From Caballeronia sp. SEWSISQ10-4 2 (lineage in GTDB: Bacteria; Pseudomonadota; Gammaproteobacteria; Burkholderiales; Burkholderiaceae), in NCBI RefSeq assembly GCF_030464885.1, contig NZ_JALPRJ010000003.1, positions 62,001-126,000 of the forward strand: a stretch of 64,000 bases of DNA, given 5' to 3'. The notes beneath the pieces are model-generated. The model saw only the letters and a program-made list of their open reading frames with translations. It was not told the origin of the DNA and ran no database searches. Shown here in pieces: positions 1 to 9,377 of this stretch. Position 1 is the first letter of the stretch; every line of letters begins with the position of its first letter. Position numbers and translations under genes: made by a program.

Positions 1-242
1 ACCACGTTGCCCGCGTCCGTGTCCGCTAGCATGACGTGGAGGCCCGGGTCCCATGCGGAGATGAATTGCAAGCCGACCGCGAGCCAGTTTTCCCTCATAC
101 ACCATTGGCCATTGTCGTGCGTTCCGACGCGTCTCAAGCATTTGCCCCCGGTTCGGATTGCCGCGCTCACGACCGAACGCCGCAACAACGTGGAGGAAGT
201 TTGCGGGTTGCCGCTCCTATCGACATACTTATTTGGCATGGA

Positions 243-1676
243 CTACTGAACTTGGTCGGGTTGTTCGTGCGCCAAGAACGCACGATGACGTTTTCGAGGT
301 GCCGTGGCATACACTGCGAAGGCTGCAGCCAGCGCCGGCACAGCAAGCAGGCTAAACACCGCGCCAAGGTTCCAGCCCATACCTATCAGCGCAGCACCGA
401 CCCACGCCCCTGCCACCCCGCCGGGACGCCCCATGCCGTGCATCCATGAAACGCCGGTGGCCCGGCCGTGCATCGGATAGAAGGTTACCGCGAGCGCCGA
501 CATCGACGTACCGGCGCCGATCAACAGCACGCCGCAAAGGAAGAGCAGCGCACCTAGGGCTCCTGGATAGCCCATGGCCCGTCCGGTGACTAGGAGTAGT
601 ACCGCAGTGAGACCATACGTCAGCGCGATCACGCGTGCGCCATCAAACCGGTCCATCACCCAACCCACGCATATGTTGCCGACCATACCGCCGAGTGGGA
701 ACAGCGATGTCATCAACGCGGCATTTCGAATGGATAAGCCGGCGTCCTTCATGAGCGTCGGCAGCCAGTTGGTCAGAAAATAGTAGATCAGCAATGTCAT
801 GAAATACCCGACCCAAAGCATTAGCGTACCGAGTCTGTACCGTCGCGACAAAAGCACCGCAAACGGTGATTCGTCGCGGCTCGGTTGCGCATCTGCGTGC
901 GTCGCCACAAAATGGCAACCGTCGAGGCGGGCGCCTGGCACAATTCGTCCGAGGATGCGCGCTATTCGGGCAGGCACATTGCTGCGCGCGACGAGAAACT
1001 GGACTGACTCGGGCAACAACGCTACCAACAACACGGATAGCACGAGCGGTCCTATACCGCCTGCAACCAACACGCTTTGCCAGCCGAATTTAGGGATGAG
1101 CCATGCCGATCCCACGCCACCCATCACAAGTCCAAACGAAAAACCGCAATTCATCACATTGACTACGAAAGCGCGTATTCGCGCCGGTGCGTACTCCGAC
1201 ATCAATGTCATCGCATTCGGCATCGCCGCGCCAAGCCCGAGTCCGGTCAAAAGTCGCAGCGCAGTCAACGTTCCCACAGAATGGGCCTGCGCCGCCACGA
1301 GACTCCAGAGACCGAAGCAGGCGACCGACATGATCAGCACCGTCTTGCGACCGATCCGATCCGCAATCGGCCCCGCGACGAGCGCACCCACTCCGAGCCC
1401 GATTAACGCTGCGCTCATCACGGGACCCAACGCCCCACGTGAAACGCCCCATTTAGCAACCAGTGCCGGGGCGATGTAGCCAATTGCAGCAGCGTCGAAT
1501 CCGTCCGCCGCCAGTACCAGGAAGCAGAGCAAGAGGATCGCCGATTGGTAAATCGAAAACTTCTGAGCGTCAATGAATGCAACAACGTCAATGGTGCGCG
1601 GTGCCGTCCCGGAGGACGCGGCAGCGTCAGCCTGCAATGAACTATTGTCGGCTTTGGTACGGTCGCACTGTGTCAT
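243..1676 (-). CDS. MFS transporter, aromatic acid:H+ symporter (AAHS) type
   Basis: A 477-residue inner-membrane permease with about 12 hydrophobic segments. The first segment contains AADGFDAAAIGYIAPAL, matching the DGFD signature of the AAHS branch (PcaK/BenK-like) of the major facilitator superfamily; the loop motif GPIADRIGRKTVL follows at about residues 100-112. Known members import aromatic or related carboxylates with protons. The start is supported by TGGAGA seven bases before ATG. It is the last gene of a long minus-strand catabolic block, so it probably imports that block's substrate; the substrate itself cannot be read from sequence. Family assignment is firm, aromatic specificity is inference. 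Confidence 0.88.
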   Translation of the reverse strand: MTQCDRTKADNSSLQADAAASSGTAPRTIDVVAFIDAQKFSIYQSAILLLCFLVLAADGFDAAAIGYIAPALVAKWGVSRGALGPVMSAALIGLGVGALVAGPIADRIGRKTVLIMSVACFGLWSLVAAQAHSVGTLTALRLLTGLGLGAAMPNAMTLMSEYAPARIRAFVVNVMNCGFSFGLVMGGVGSAWLIPKFGWQSVLVAGGIGPLVLSVLLVALLPESVQFLVARSNVPARIARILGRIVPGARLDGCHFVATHADAQPSRDESPFAVLLSRRYRLGTLMLWVGYFMTLLIYYFLTNWLPTLMKDAGLSIRNAALMTSLFPLGGMVGNICVGWVMDRFDGARVIALTYGLTAVLLLVTGRAMGYPGALGALLFLCGVLLIGAGTSMSALAVTFYPMHGRATGVSWMHGMGRPGGVAGAWVGAALIGMGWNLGAVFSLLAVPALAAAFAVYATAPRKRHRAFLAHEQPDQVQ

Positions 1677-1795
1677 TATGTCTCCATTCTCATTCTAATG
1701 CTCGATAGATTAATTAGGCATACTATGTTATTGGTGTAATGACAACCATAAGCCTGCTAAGTCCACGCACCACCTTAGCGTCTTCGATGAAGGCG

Positions 1796-2443
1796 TTAAG
1801 CGACGGCACTGGGCCTGGCGGATACCACGTCATACCATCGCTGAAACGCGGTGAGTTCTGCCGGAATCGGCATCTTCAACGCGTTGGTCGCGAAGTCGAC
1901 CGTTACCAGCGTCGTGATGTCCGCCGCTGAGAATTCAGCCCCAGCGACGTATCGCACCGTTCCCAACCGCTCGTTGAAATCCGCGAAGAAGTTGATCACA
2001 CGTTGTTTGCTTCGCTCAATCAGTTCGGGAATCTGATCATAAGCGTGCGGACCCGACAGCGCGCGGCCTTTCAACCCGGCGACCGCATTGCGCACGCCTT
2101 CCATCACCGGTGCGAAGCCGTCCAGTTCTGCGCGCCGCTCCCACATCGTGACGAGCGCCTTCGACGTGGTCGTCGTGCCGAGCAATGGCATCTGTGGATA
2201 CGCTTCCTCCAGATAGCGCCAGATAGCGGGCACTTCTGCGATGACGGAACCGTCGGAAAGAGCCAAAGCCGGCACCTGGCTGCGCGGATTAATTGCGCGA
2301 AAGGCGTCGGAGAACTGCTCTTTGGCACCGAGGTCCACAGGCTTCGTCTGGATATCTAGTCCCTTCTCCGCGATAAAGATACGCACACGGCGCGCGTTCG
2401 GCGAGCCCTTGTATTCATACAGCACAGGCGCGGCGGTTGTCAT
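1796..2443 (-). CDS. Glutathione S-transferase family protein
   Basis: A 215-residue cytosolic protein with an N-terminal thioredoxin-like GST domain (YEYKGSPNARRVRIFIAEKG, residues 9-28; SPNARR is the glutathione-binding start of helix 1, and VPAL near residue 58 is the cis-Pro loop). An all-helical C-terminal domain follows. A near-perfect ribosome site AAGGAG lies 9 bases before ATG. The family conjugates or isomerises electrophiles with glutathione. It sits between the MFS gene and an MDR oxidoreductase. Together with the second GST at 59.7 kb and the dehalogenase-like genes, it hints at detoxification of reactive halogenated or epoxide intermediates, which is inference. Confidence 0.9.
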   Translation of the reverse strand: MTTAAPVLYEYKGSPNARRVRIFIAEKGLDIQTKPVDLGAKEQFSDAFRAINPRSQVPALALSDGSVIAEVPAIWRYLEEAYPQMPLLGTTTTSKALVTMWERRAELDGFAPVMEGVRNAVAGLKGRALSGPHAYDQIPELIERSKQRVINFFADFNERLGTVRYVAGAEFSAADITTLVTVDFATNALKMPIPAELTAFQRWYDVVSARPSAVA

Positions 2444-2612
2444 TTTGAATTCTCCTTTGGATCCGCTATTACTCCGATGACGCGGGTTAACCGGTCTTCG
2501 GGTGTACAGAAGCGTTGTTCGCCTTTGTTAAATCGTCGGGTTGCAGACATTGGCGAGCGCGACAGTCGTAAACCGGAGCACTTCGTCGACCCGCCAGTGG
2601 CCATGCGGTCGC

Positions 2613-3602
2613 CTACACCGTTACAACGATTTTCCCAAACTGGCTGTTGCCCTCGAGATAGCGATGCACTTCCACCATCTCGTCAAACTTGAACGTCCGA
2701 TCGATGACAGGCTTGAGCGCACCGCTATCTAATCCCTTGAGGATGTAATCCACACCTACTTTCCGGCGTGCTTCGTCCGCGACGAAGTAAGAGAGGCTGT
2801 AAACCTTGATGGTCGGCAACTTGCGAAGCAGTTTCAGGATCGGTATCGGGGTTTCACCCTCATCAAGCAAGCCGTATAGGTAAGCGATGCCCCGATGAGC
2901 CAATGCCTCAATCAGTTTGGGGAAGTTTGGGCCGCCCACTGGGTCAAAGATGACACGTGCGCCCTTACCGTCAGTGATACGCATCACCTCTTGCAACATG
3001 TCATCCTCTTCTGTGGCAATGACATGGGCCGCCCCGGCTTTGAGAAGTCGATCCCGTTTCGCCGACGTACGCGTGAATGCGATGGGAGTCGCCCCGGCAT
3101 AGTTAGCGAGTTGAATGGCAGCAAGGCCAACACTGCTTGATGCAGCCGGAATGATGACGAAATCACCCTTAGTTAATTGAGCATCTAGGATAAGCGCGCC
3201 GTAAGCTGTCAGATACATCATCCAGATCGACGCGGCATCGGTGAACGAGAGCGACTTCGGATGCTTTACGACGACGTAATCCGGCATGAGCACTACTTCG
3301 CCGTAGGCGGCGTATTTGTTCATTGAAAACGCCGGGATCGTGCTCACCTCGTCGCCCACCACGAGTCCCGTGACCTCCTCGCCCACTGCATCAATGATGC
3401 CGGCGATCTCGTACCCGAGCCCCGCCGGGAACTTCACCGGTTCGATGTACGCATCGTTGCGCCACATCACATCTGCGCGGTTCAACCCGATTGCCTTGAC
3501 CTTGATTCGTACTTCATGTGGTGCCGGTGCGGCCACTTGCTCGTCGATGAATTCGAGGACTTCAGGGCCGCCGGCCTTCGCGAATTTGATGGTGCGTGAC
3601 AT
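2613..3602 (-). CDS. Zinc-independent alcohol dehydrogenase / quinone oxidoreductase (MDR family)
   Basis: A 329-residue medium-chain dehydrogenase/reductase. The N-terminal GroES-like domain (residues 1-130) has VKAIGLNRADVMWRNDAYIE in place of the zinc-binding cysteine motif. The NADP-binding fold contains IPAASSSVGLAAIQLANYAG (about 152-171), the AxxxxVGxxAIQ nucleotide loop of quinone oxidoreductases. The catalytic-zinc ligands of classical ADH are not evident, so reduction of an enone or quinone is likelier than zinc-dependent alcohol oxidation. AGGAG lies 7 bases before ATG. A paralogue lies at 37.2 kb. Substrate unknown. Confidence 0.88.
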   Translation of the reverse strand: MSRTIKFAKAGGPEVLEFIDEQVAAPAPHEVRIKVKAIGLNRADVMWRNDAYIEPVKFPAGLGYEIAGIIDAVGEEVTGLVVGDEVSTIPAFSMNKYAAYGEVVLMPDYVVVKHPKSLSFTDAASIWMMYLTAYGALILDAQLTKGDFVIIPAASSSVGLAAIQLANYAGATPIAFTRTSAKRDRLLKAGAAHVIATEEDDMLQEVMRITDGKGARVIFDPVGGPNFPKLIEALAHRGIAYLYGLLDEGETPIPILKLLRKLPTIKVYSLSYFVADEARRKVGVDYILKGLDSGALKPVIDRTFKFDEMVEVHRYLEGNSQFGKIVVTV

Positions 3603-3747
3603 TAGATACTCCTGGATGGAATGAGATACTGACTTGCGCAGAAATCGAAAAACGATGACCTACGCAGTTTTCACGTTCTGATGCGAGATGCACGAATCTG
3701 CGGGATAAACGGCCGCAAACGGTTTCGTTTCGATAAGGAGAGTAGTG

Positions 3748-3828
3748 ATGGACCAACACCATCGCGTGGCGATACAACACCAGGCCGTGATCTCGAAGCT
3801 TCTTGACTATCGATACATCGCTGGTTAG
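3748..3828 (+). other. Mini-ORF of 26 codons with a strong ribosome site
   Basis: An ATG at 3748 is preceded by AAGGAG at ideal spacing and opens a 26-codon frame (MDQHHRVAIQHQAVISKLLD then YRYIAG) ending in TAG. It is divergent from the MDR gene. The composition looks like the N-terminus of a small helical protein cut short by a stop, possibly the start of a decayed SnoaL-like or dioxygenase small-subunit gene, but it is too short to assign. Confidence 0.3.
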
Positions 3829-3961
3829 ATATGCGCTCGGCTGCTATCAACGAGCAATTAAATCATAGTTAGGTAACCTTATTTTATGCGTGAAAATTCA
3901 CATCGCTTACGATCGATCATGACGAGGCAGCTCGCGAATGTCAATAGTGTTCACCATCGTT

Positions 3962-4530
3962 TTATGTCGTTGTGACCTGCCACGAGCACGTGAGTGCACC
4001 GATCTCCTGCAAGGCAGCGATCGTGTTCAGTGTCGCGGCCTTCATCGACGTGTTGTCGGGTTCTGCCAATACAAGATTCATCATTTCGTCGCTCTCCGCG
4101 TTCTACTTGAAGCCTCTTGACTTCGTTCTTCTGCTGCTCAACCATCGTATGCACATCCGCCAATGGACCATCCAACAAACCGTCTGTGTATCATCGCGGC
4201 CGAAAAAATTTCCTGCTCCTTCCGAATGACCGGTATATCGACCATCTTGCCGACCATGTTCACCGCCGCGCCTACATCCTGTCTTCGACGTCCATCAAGC
4301 ATGGCCCATTCACGCTCGGCGTCGCTCCACGCAAAGACCCGATGCGCGGCAGCGAGTTGCTGCACATGTTCGACGAGCGTGATGAGAATCGCGTTGAACA
4401 CAGACTACTTCAGCGTCGCGCCATTGTCGGTGAACTGCAGGAACACGATGTCGTCGAGACTGATCTGCTGAATCTTTCCTTGCCGCGCACAACAATACGA
4501 TCGGACAGGTTGTACGAAATATGAGATCGC
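3962..4530 (-). pseudogene. Degenerate coding remnant, family not recognised
   Basis: No intact gene fills 3603-4593. On the minus strand, coding-like peptide runs are broken by frame changes. From about 4520 downward one reads ISLDDIVFLQFTDNGATLK, a stop, then VFNAILITLVEHVQQLAAAH and further helical sequence to about 4180. A frame change leads to LLDGPLADVHTMVEQQKNEV, and another to MNLVLAEPDNTSMKAATLNT ending in TAA at 3962. The pieces read in one order and strand, as expected for a single helical protein with several indels. I do not recognise the family. Flanking bases 3829-3961 hold nothing I can support. Confidence 0.45.
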
Positions 4531-4593
4531 ACCAGGGGTTTCGGTTGACGAGCCATTAATTTCCTTCAATCAAAGATTGAGCCAATTCGCGCT

Positions 4594-5463
4594 TTAGCGC
4601 AGTTCCGCGTAGCCGTTGTTGAGCACAATTACGCTGCGTTCGATCACGCTGGACCGGAACTGCACGACGCTACCCTCTCGCCACACTTCGGTCCGGATCG
4701 TCTCGCCCGGGTAAACAGGCGCCGTAAAGCGTGCGCGGAACAACGCAAGGCAAGCCGGATCACTGCTACACATCGTCTTCAGCACTGCATGGGCCGCGAC
4801 GCCCCAAGTGGCGAGACCGTGCAGGATTGGCCGCTCGAAGCCAGCGTTGCGGGCCACGTCGGGATCCACGTGCAGTGGATTGTCGTCACCCGACAAACGG
4901 TAGATGTGAGCTATCTCCGGGCGTGTCGGCAGGTCGCATACCGCATCCGGCGTGCGCTCCGGCACCGGCTGGGGCGAGGTCGGCGCTTCGTCGCTCGGGT
5001 CGCCGTCGGCGCTATAGCCACCGTCGCCACGGCAGAAATTCAATTGCTCGATGGTCGCCAGCAGTTCGCCGGTCGCCTTGTCGGTCACCTTGCGTTCGAT
5101 CAACACGAGCGCGCCCTTACCCGGCCCCTTGTCGACAATGCGCGCCACACGCGAACGGCCGATTACGGTCGCCGCGGAAGGCAACGGCTTGTGAATGTGC
5201 AACGTCTGCTCGCCGTGCAGCATGCGGACCCAGTCGATCCCGCTGCGGGGATCCCTGACCCAGAAGCCCGGATAACCAAGCACGACGGCAAATGTAGGCG
5301 GCACGCGCAGTTGCTTCTCGTAGACGAACGCTCTTTCGTCCGGGTCGAGCGGATTCAAACCATAACCTACGCCGAGGCTGTAGAGGATTGCATCACGGGC
5401 CGTGTAATGCTGCTCGACATCTTTGAACGGCCAGTTTTTCAGATTGTGATAGCTAATGGTCAT
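4594..5463 (-). CDS. MaoC-family (2-enoyl-CoA hydratase 2-like) dehydratase
   Basis: A 289-residue double hotdog protein. The N-terminal half resembles the FAS1/peroxisomal hydratase N-domain (SLGVGYGLNPLDPDERAFVY, about 29-48). The C-terminal half carries the hydratase 2 motif IYRLSGDDNPLHVDPDVARN, in which Asp and His of (S/T)GDxNPLH are the catalytic pair, followed by ILHGLATWG. The length matches eukaryotic-type enoyl-CoA hydratase 2 (PhaJ/MFE-2-like), which gives (R)-3-hydroxyacyl-CoA. It lies 92 bases after a thiolase in the same direction, so it probably serves the same beta-oxidation-like pathway. The start has only a weak purine-rich ribosome site. Confidence 0.88.
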   Translation of the reverse strand: MTISYHNLKNWPFKDVEQHYTARDAILYSLGVGYGLNPLDPDERAFVYEKQLRVPPTFAVVLGYPGFWVRDPRSGIDWVRMLHGEQTLHIHKPLPSAATVIGRSRVARIVDKGPGKGALVLIERKVTDKATGELLATIEQLNFCRGDGGYSADGDPSDEAPTSPQPVPERTPDAVCDLPTRPEIAHIYRLSGDDNPLHVDPDVARNAGFERPILHGLATWGVAAHAVLKTMCSSDPACLALFRARFTAPVYPGETIRTEVWREGSVVQFRSSVIERSVIVLNNGYAELR

Positions 5464-5555
5464 GATGGACGCTCAAGCATTGATCCTGGAAGGCCACTGG
5501 AGACCGAGATCGAATTGCACGTTCAGTCGCTCAGGCATGGAAAGCGTCCCGCTCA

Positions 5556-6752
5556 TCACGCGCGCTCGAAAATTGCGGCAATTCCCTGACCGCCGCCGAT
5601 ACACATGGTTTCGAGACCATAGCGTCCCTTGCGGCGCTGCAGCTCGTGAAGCAACGTCGCCAGCATCCGCACGCCGGTTGCACCGATTGGATGACCAAGC
5701 GAGATGCCCGAGCCGTTCACGTTCAGGCGCGAAGGATCGTTCCAGCCCCAGCCTTTCAGAACGGCCAGCACTTGGCAGGCAAAGGCCTCGTTCAACTCCA
5801 CGAGATCGATCTGGTCGAGCGTGAGGCCGGTTTTACCCAGCAGCTTCTGGACGGCAGGCACCGGGCCGATCCCCATCGCCGAAGGTTCGCACCCGGCGGC
5901 GGCCCAACCCGTCAGATATGCAAGCGGCGTGAGATTCAACTCCGCGAGCTTGTCTTCGGCGACGATCAGGCAGGCCGCGGCCGCATCGTTTTGCTGACTG
6001 GCGTTGCCGGCCGTCACCGTGCCATCCTTCGTCAGCGCGCGCAGCTTACCAAGCGAATCGACCGTGGCTTCCGCGCGCACGCCTTCGTCACGCGTGAACA
6101 GCACAGGGTCGCCCTTGCGTTGCGGCACGTTCACCGTCACGATTTCGTCGTCGAAGCGGCCAGAGGCCCATGCGTCCGCTGCGCGCTGATGGCTGCGGAC
6201 CGCGTACCTATCCGCTTCCTCGCGCGAAATGCCGTAGTCGCGCGCGAGATTCTCGGCTGTCTCGATCATCCCTGAGATGTGACCGAAACGTGCCTCCGGC
6301 TGCGAACGCACACGGCCTCGCTCAAGGCGGTCATGCAGCTTGACCGAGCCAGCACGCGAGCCCCAGCGCATGTCGGTCGTGTAGTACTCGATATTGCTCA
6401 TGCTCTCGACGCCGCCCGCCATAACGACATCGGCCGCGCCGCTTTGCACCATCATCGCGGCTGTCACAACGGCCTGGAGGCCGCCGCCGCAACGGCGGTC
6501 GAGCTGCATGCCTGGCACCTCGACCGGCAGGCCGGCTTCCAGCGCGGCCCAACGGCCGATGCACGGCGCCTCGCTGTTCGCATACGACTGCGCGAAGACG
6601 ACGTCTTCGATGCGGGCGGGATCGATGCCGCTCCGCTCAAGCGTCGCACGGATGACGGTCGCCGCCAGCGTCTCGGCCGGCACGCCGCGCAAGCTGCCGC
6701 CGAAAGTGCCGACCGGAGTCCGCACGGGTGCCACGATCGCTGCTCGTCTCAT
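5556..6752 (-). CDS. Acetyl-CoA C-acyltransferase (thiolase)
   Basis: A 398-residue thiolase of normal length. The nucleophilic Cys lies in [15 protein letters not shown] (about residues 82-96), slightly different from the usual CSSG. The C-terminal motifs are [20 protein letters not shown] and [15 protein letters not shown], supplying the catalytic His and second Cys. The enzyme cleaves 3-ketoacyl-CoA to acetyl-CoA or propionyl-CoA and a shortened acyl-CoA. GAGGA lies 10 bases before ATG. It sits between an SDR (upstream) and the MaoC hydratase (downstream), consistent with a degradative operon. Confidence 0.92.
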   Translation of the reverse strand: MRRAAIVAPVRTPVGTFGGSLRGVPAETLAATVIRATLERSGIDPARIEDVVFAQSYANSEAPCIGRWAALEAGLPVEVPGMQLDRRCGGGLQAVVTAAMMVQSGAADVVMAGGVESMSNIEYYTTDMRWGSRAGSVKLHDRLERGRVRSQPEARFGHISGMIETAENLARDYGISREEADRYAVRSHQRAADAWASGRFDDEIVTVNVPQRKGDPVLFTRDEGVRAEATVDSLGKLRALTKDGTVTAGNASQQNDAAAACLIVAEDKLAELNLTPLAYLTGWAAAGCEPSAMGIGPVPAVQKLLGKTGLTLDQIDLVELNEAFACQVLAVLKGWGWNDPSRLNVNGSGISLGHPIGATGVRMLATLLHELQRRKGRYGLETMCIGGGQGIAAIFERA

Positions 6753-6806
6753 GATGATTTTCCTCGGTGAAGATATGCGTGTCAGAAGTCAGTCGGGTGC
6801 GCCGCG

Positions 6807-7727
6807 TCACACGGGGTCCCAGTTGAATACGTCAGCCGACACGTCGAGGGAGTGGAAGCTCGAGCGAAGCGCCGGCATCGCGTGTTCTGCGATCGACTGC
6901 GGCGTCCAGCCTTCGCTGCGATGCACCGAACGCACCGGACGCGGCTGGCTCATCACGAAGATCTCGTTGTTGCGAACTGCGAAGATCTGGCCGTTCACCG
7001 CTTGCGCCGCATCGCTGCAGAGATACACGGCGAGCGGCGCGATCTTAGCCGGCGTCATCTGCTTGATCTTCTCTACGCGCGCCTCCTGCTCAGGCGAGTC
7101 AACCTTGATCGAATTGATCATGCGGCTCCACGCGAACGGCGAAATGCAGTTCGAGCGCACGCCGAATTTCTGCAGATCGAGCGCGATCGACTTCGACAGG
7201 CCAGCAATCCCCAGTTTCGCTGCGCTATAGTTCGCCTGCGCGAGATTGCCGATCAGGCCCGACGTCGACGTCATGTGGACGAACGAACCGCTGCCCTGCT
7301 CCTTGAAACGGTCGGCTGCCGCGCGCGAGACGTAGAAGCTACCGTACAGGTGAACCTTCAGGACTGCATCCCAATCCTCTTCTGACATCTTGTGGAAGAA
7401 GCGATCGCGCAGGATGCCCGCGTTGTTGACGACACAATCAATGCGGCCGAACGTGTCCACGGCCTGCTCAACGATGCGTGTCGCACCGGCCAGGTCCGCG
7501 ACGTTGTCGCTGTTCGCCGTGGCCTCAGCGCCAAAGGCATGGATCTCCTCTACGACCTGCTGCGCCGGGCCGGCACTGTGTCCCTCGCCCGCGAGCGATG
7601 CGCCGACGTCGTTGATCAAAACCTTGGCGCCCTGACGCGCCATCAGGAGTGCAATGTCGCGCCCGATGCCGCCGCCCGCGCCGGTCACGACTACGACCTT
7701 GCCATCCATTGTCCGTTGCTCCGCCAT
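6807..7727 (-). CDS. SDR-family (3R)-hydroxyacyl-CoA dehydrogenase-like oxidoreductase
   Basis: A 306-residue short-chain dehydrogenase resembling the dehydrogenase module of peroxisomal MFE-2. The NAD motif is VVTGAGGGIGRDIALLMARQ (about 13-32), then NNAG, and catalytic SGLIGNLAQANYSAAKLGIA with Tyr and Lys four apart. The ATG at 7727 is chosen over an upstream in-frame start because GAGGAG lies just before it and the extra residues lack similarity to the fold. It is followed by a thiolase and MaoC hydratase, so the trio can run hydration, oxidation and thiolysis of an (R)-3-hydroxyacyl-CoA. Confidence 0.9.
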   Translation of the reverse strand: MAEQRTMDGKVVVVTGAGGGIGRDIALLMARQGAKVLINDVGASLAGEGHSAGPAQQVVEEIHAFGAEATANSDNVADLAGATRIVEQAVDTFGRIDCVVNNAGILRDRFFHKMSEEDWDAVLKVHLYGSFYVSRAAADRFKEQGSGSFVHMTSTSGLIGNLAQANYSAAKLGIAGLSKSIALDLQKFGVRSNCISPFAWSRMINSIKVDSPEQEARVEKIKQMTPAKIAPLAVYLCSDAAQAVNGQIFAVRNNEIFVMSQPRPVRSVHRSEGWTPQSIAEHAMPALRSSFHSLDVSADVFNWDPV

Positions 7728-7762
7728 TACTTCATCTCCTCGATCTCTTGATTGCATTCTGT

Positions 7763-8566
7763 TTATCTGCCCCGATATACAGGTGGTCGCTTTTCGCCGA
7801 ACGCTTTGCGGCCTTCGATTCGGTCTTCCGTATTGCGCAGTAGTCCCCACGCTAGATTCGCGTGAGCAGTGAATTCGGCGGGCGCCTGATGCGCCGTTTC
7901 GAGCGCGAGCTTCTTCACCATCTGGACTGCGAGAGGTCCATTCGACGCGATCTGATTCGCAAGCTCGAAAGCCTCGTCGCGCAGATCGGTCCCCGGATAC
8001 ACATCGCTGACCAACCCTATACGTAACGCTTCCTCCGCGTCGATGCGCGCGCCAGTCAACGCCAGTTTCATTGCATGCGCGGCAGGAATCGCTCGCAGCA
8101 GATACTGCATACCGCCGGCCGCCGGCACGCTTGCGACCTTCACTTCTGGCAGCGCGAACGAGGCGTTAGCACTGGCGATGCGCAAATCGCATTGCAATGC
8201 GAGTTCAAGACCGCCTCCGAGGCAATAGCCGTTAATGGCGGCAATCAACGGCTTCCACAGCGCCAGATCACTCAGATCGATCAGCCGCGTGTACCCGCCC
8301 TGCGCGGCGTCCTGCGAGCGGTCTTTTAGAAGGCCGGCGGCAAAGCTTTCCTCGGGTGGAAACGTCGCTTTCAGGTTCGCTCCTGTGCAGAATGCCTTCG
8401 TCCCGGCACCGGTAATGATGATCGCTCGCACCGCGTCGTCGCCCTGACACGCGAGAAGCGTATTGCGTAGTGCGAGCAGATCGGCCACGGTCAACGCATT
8501 CATCGATTCCGCGGAATCAAGTTCAATCAGCGTGACGTGTTCACGCCGCTCCACATGGATGGCCAT
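7763..8566 (-). CDS. Enoyl-CoA hydratase/isomerase (crotonase family)
   Basis: A 267-residue crotonase. The oxyanion-hole motif TKAFCTGANLKATF and the block [20 protein letters not shown] carry the first catalytic Glu; the second is in LPEVKVASVPAAGG. With both glutamates kept, true hydratase activity is expected. The ATG at 8566 follows AGGAG at good spacing; an in-frame upstream start adds 19 unrelated residues. It lies 20 bases after the SDR stop and 35 bases before the next SDR, in a tight operon. Confidence 0.92.
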   Translation of the reverse strand: MAIHVERREHVTLIELDSAESMNALTVADLLALRNTLLACQGDDAVRAIIITGAGTKAFCTGANLKATFPPEESFAAGLLKDRSQDAAQGGYTRLIDLSDLALWKPLIAAINGYCLGGGLELALQCDLRIASANASFALPEVKVASVPAAGGMQYLLRAIPAAHAMKLALTGARIDAEEALRIGLVSDVYPGTDLRDEAFELANQIASNGPLAVQMVKKLALETAHQAPAEFTAHANLAWGLLRNTEDRIEGRKAFGEKRPPVYRGR

Positions 8567-8586
8567 GTCAGGTTCTCCTGTGCAAG

Positions 8587-9333
8587 TCAGACACTTGGGC
8601 TGGACAACGAACGGCCTCCACACACATAAAGTGTCTGGCCCGTGATGTACGATGCCGCCTCGCTTGCAAAAAACAACGCGGCGGCGGCCACGTCCTCCGG
8701 TTCGCCGATTCTTCGAGCCGGCACGCTTGCCTTGAGCTTGTCGCGAATCTCCTGTGCATAGCCGTTCAGCAACGGGGTCGCAATGATCCCCGGCGCGATC
8801 GCGTTAACGGTAATGCCCTCGCCAGCCAGTTCGATCGCCAGCGATCTCGTCAGGCTCACCACCCCCCCCTTCGCTGACGAATAGTTCGCCTGCCCAAAGC
8901 CCCCGAGCCACGCGCGCGAAGAGATATTCACCAATCGCCCGAAGTGCTGCCCGATCATTGCTGGTACCAATGCGTGTGCACACAAGAACTGCGATTTGAG
9001 ATTAACGTTGATCACAAAGTCCCAGTCCTCCTCAGTCATGCGCACAAATCGTTTGTCACGACTCAATCCCGCGTTGTTGACCAGGATGTCCGCACACTTC
9101 CACTGCTCCGTGAGCGTGTCCCGCGCAGCCTCTATACTGGCGCGCGAGGTCACGTCCACCTGCGTCGTCAGCAATCGGTCGCAGCCCGCTTCCAAGACGC
9201 CATGCAGGCCGTCTAGTGCCTGCTGATTCAGATCCCACACGGCAACACGATAGCCCGCCGTCAAGAGCGCCCGCGCTATTCCCATTCCAATTCCGCTTGC
9301 GCCGCCGGTCACCACTGCCACTTGTTCAGTCAT
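8587..9333 (-). CDS. SDR-family oxidoreductase, FabG-like
   Basis: A 248-residue classical short-chain dehydrogenase: VVTGGASGIGMGIARALLTA (residues 7-26), NNAG at about 88-91, catalytic Ser in NISSRAWLGGFGQANYSSAK with YSSAK, and the C-terminal ITGQTLYVCGG. Asp in VAVWDLNQ after beta-2 suggests NAD(H) rather than NADP(H). The ribosome site AAAGGA is well spaced. A 3-hydroxyacyl-CoA or alcohol dehydrogenase role in the surrounding CoA pathway is likely; the substrate is not determined. Confidence 0.9.
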   Translation of the reverse strand: MTEQVAVVTGGASGIGMGIARALLTAGYRVAVWDLNQQALDGLHGVLEAGCDRLLTTQVDVTSRASIEAARDTLTEQWKCADILVNNAGLSRDKRFVRMTEEDWDFVINVNLKSQFLCAHALVPAMIGQHFGRLVNISSRAWLGGFGQANYSSAKGGVVSLTRSLAIELAGEGITVNAIAPGIIATPLLNGYAQEIRDKLKASVPARRIGEPEDVAAAALFFASEAASYITGQTLYVCGGRSLSSPSV

Positions 9334-9377
9334 CGGAATTCCTTTGTTTCAATCGGACTTACTGCCGCTCAGCTATT

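Noticed and set aside
1..242. Possible gene end at the left edge; a minus-strand frame reads NWLAVGLQFISAWDPGLHVM.
   Set aside because: The peptide looks natural but is incomplete, has no start in the window and matches no family I can name; the plus-strand frames there are also unsupported.
799..1479. Long plus-strand frame of 226 codons opposite the MFS gene.
   Set aside because: It is the antisense shadow of a membrane protein gene, Ser/Thr/Pro-rich, with no ribosome site or motif.
5646..6275. Plus-strand frame of 209 codons opposite the thiolase.
   Set aside because: Arg/His-rich antisense reading of a GC-rich gene; the opposite strand has complete thiolase motifs and a ribosome site.
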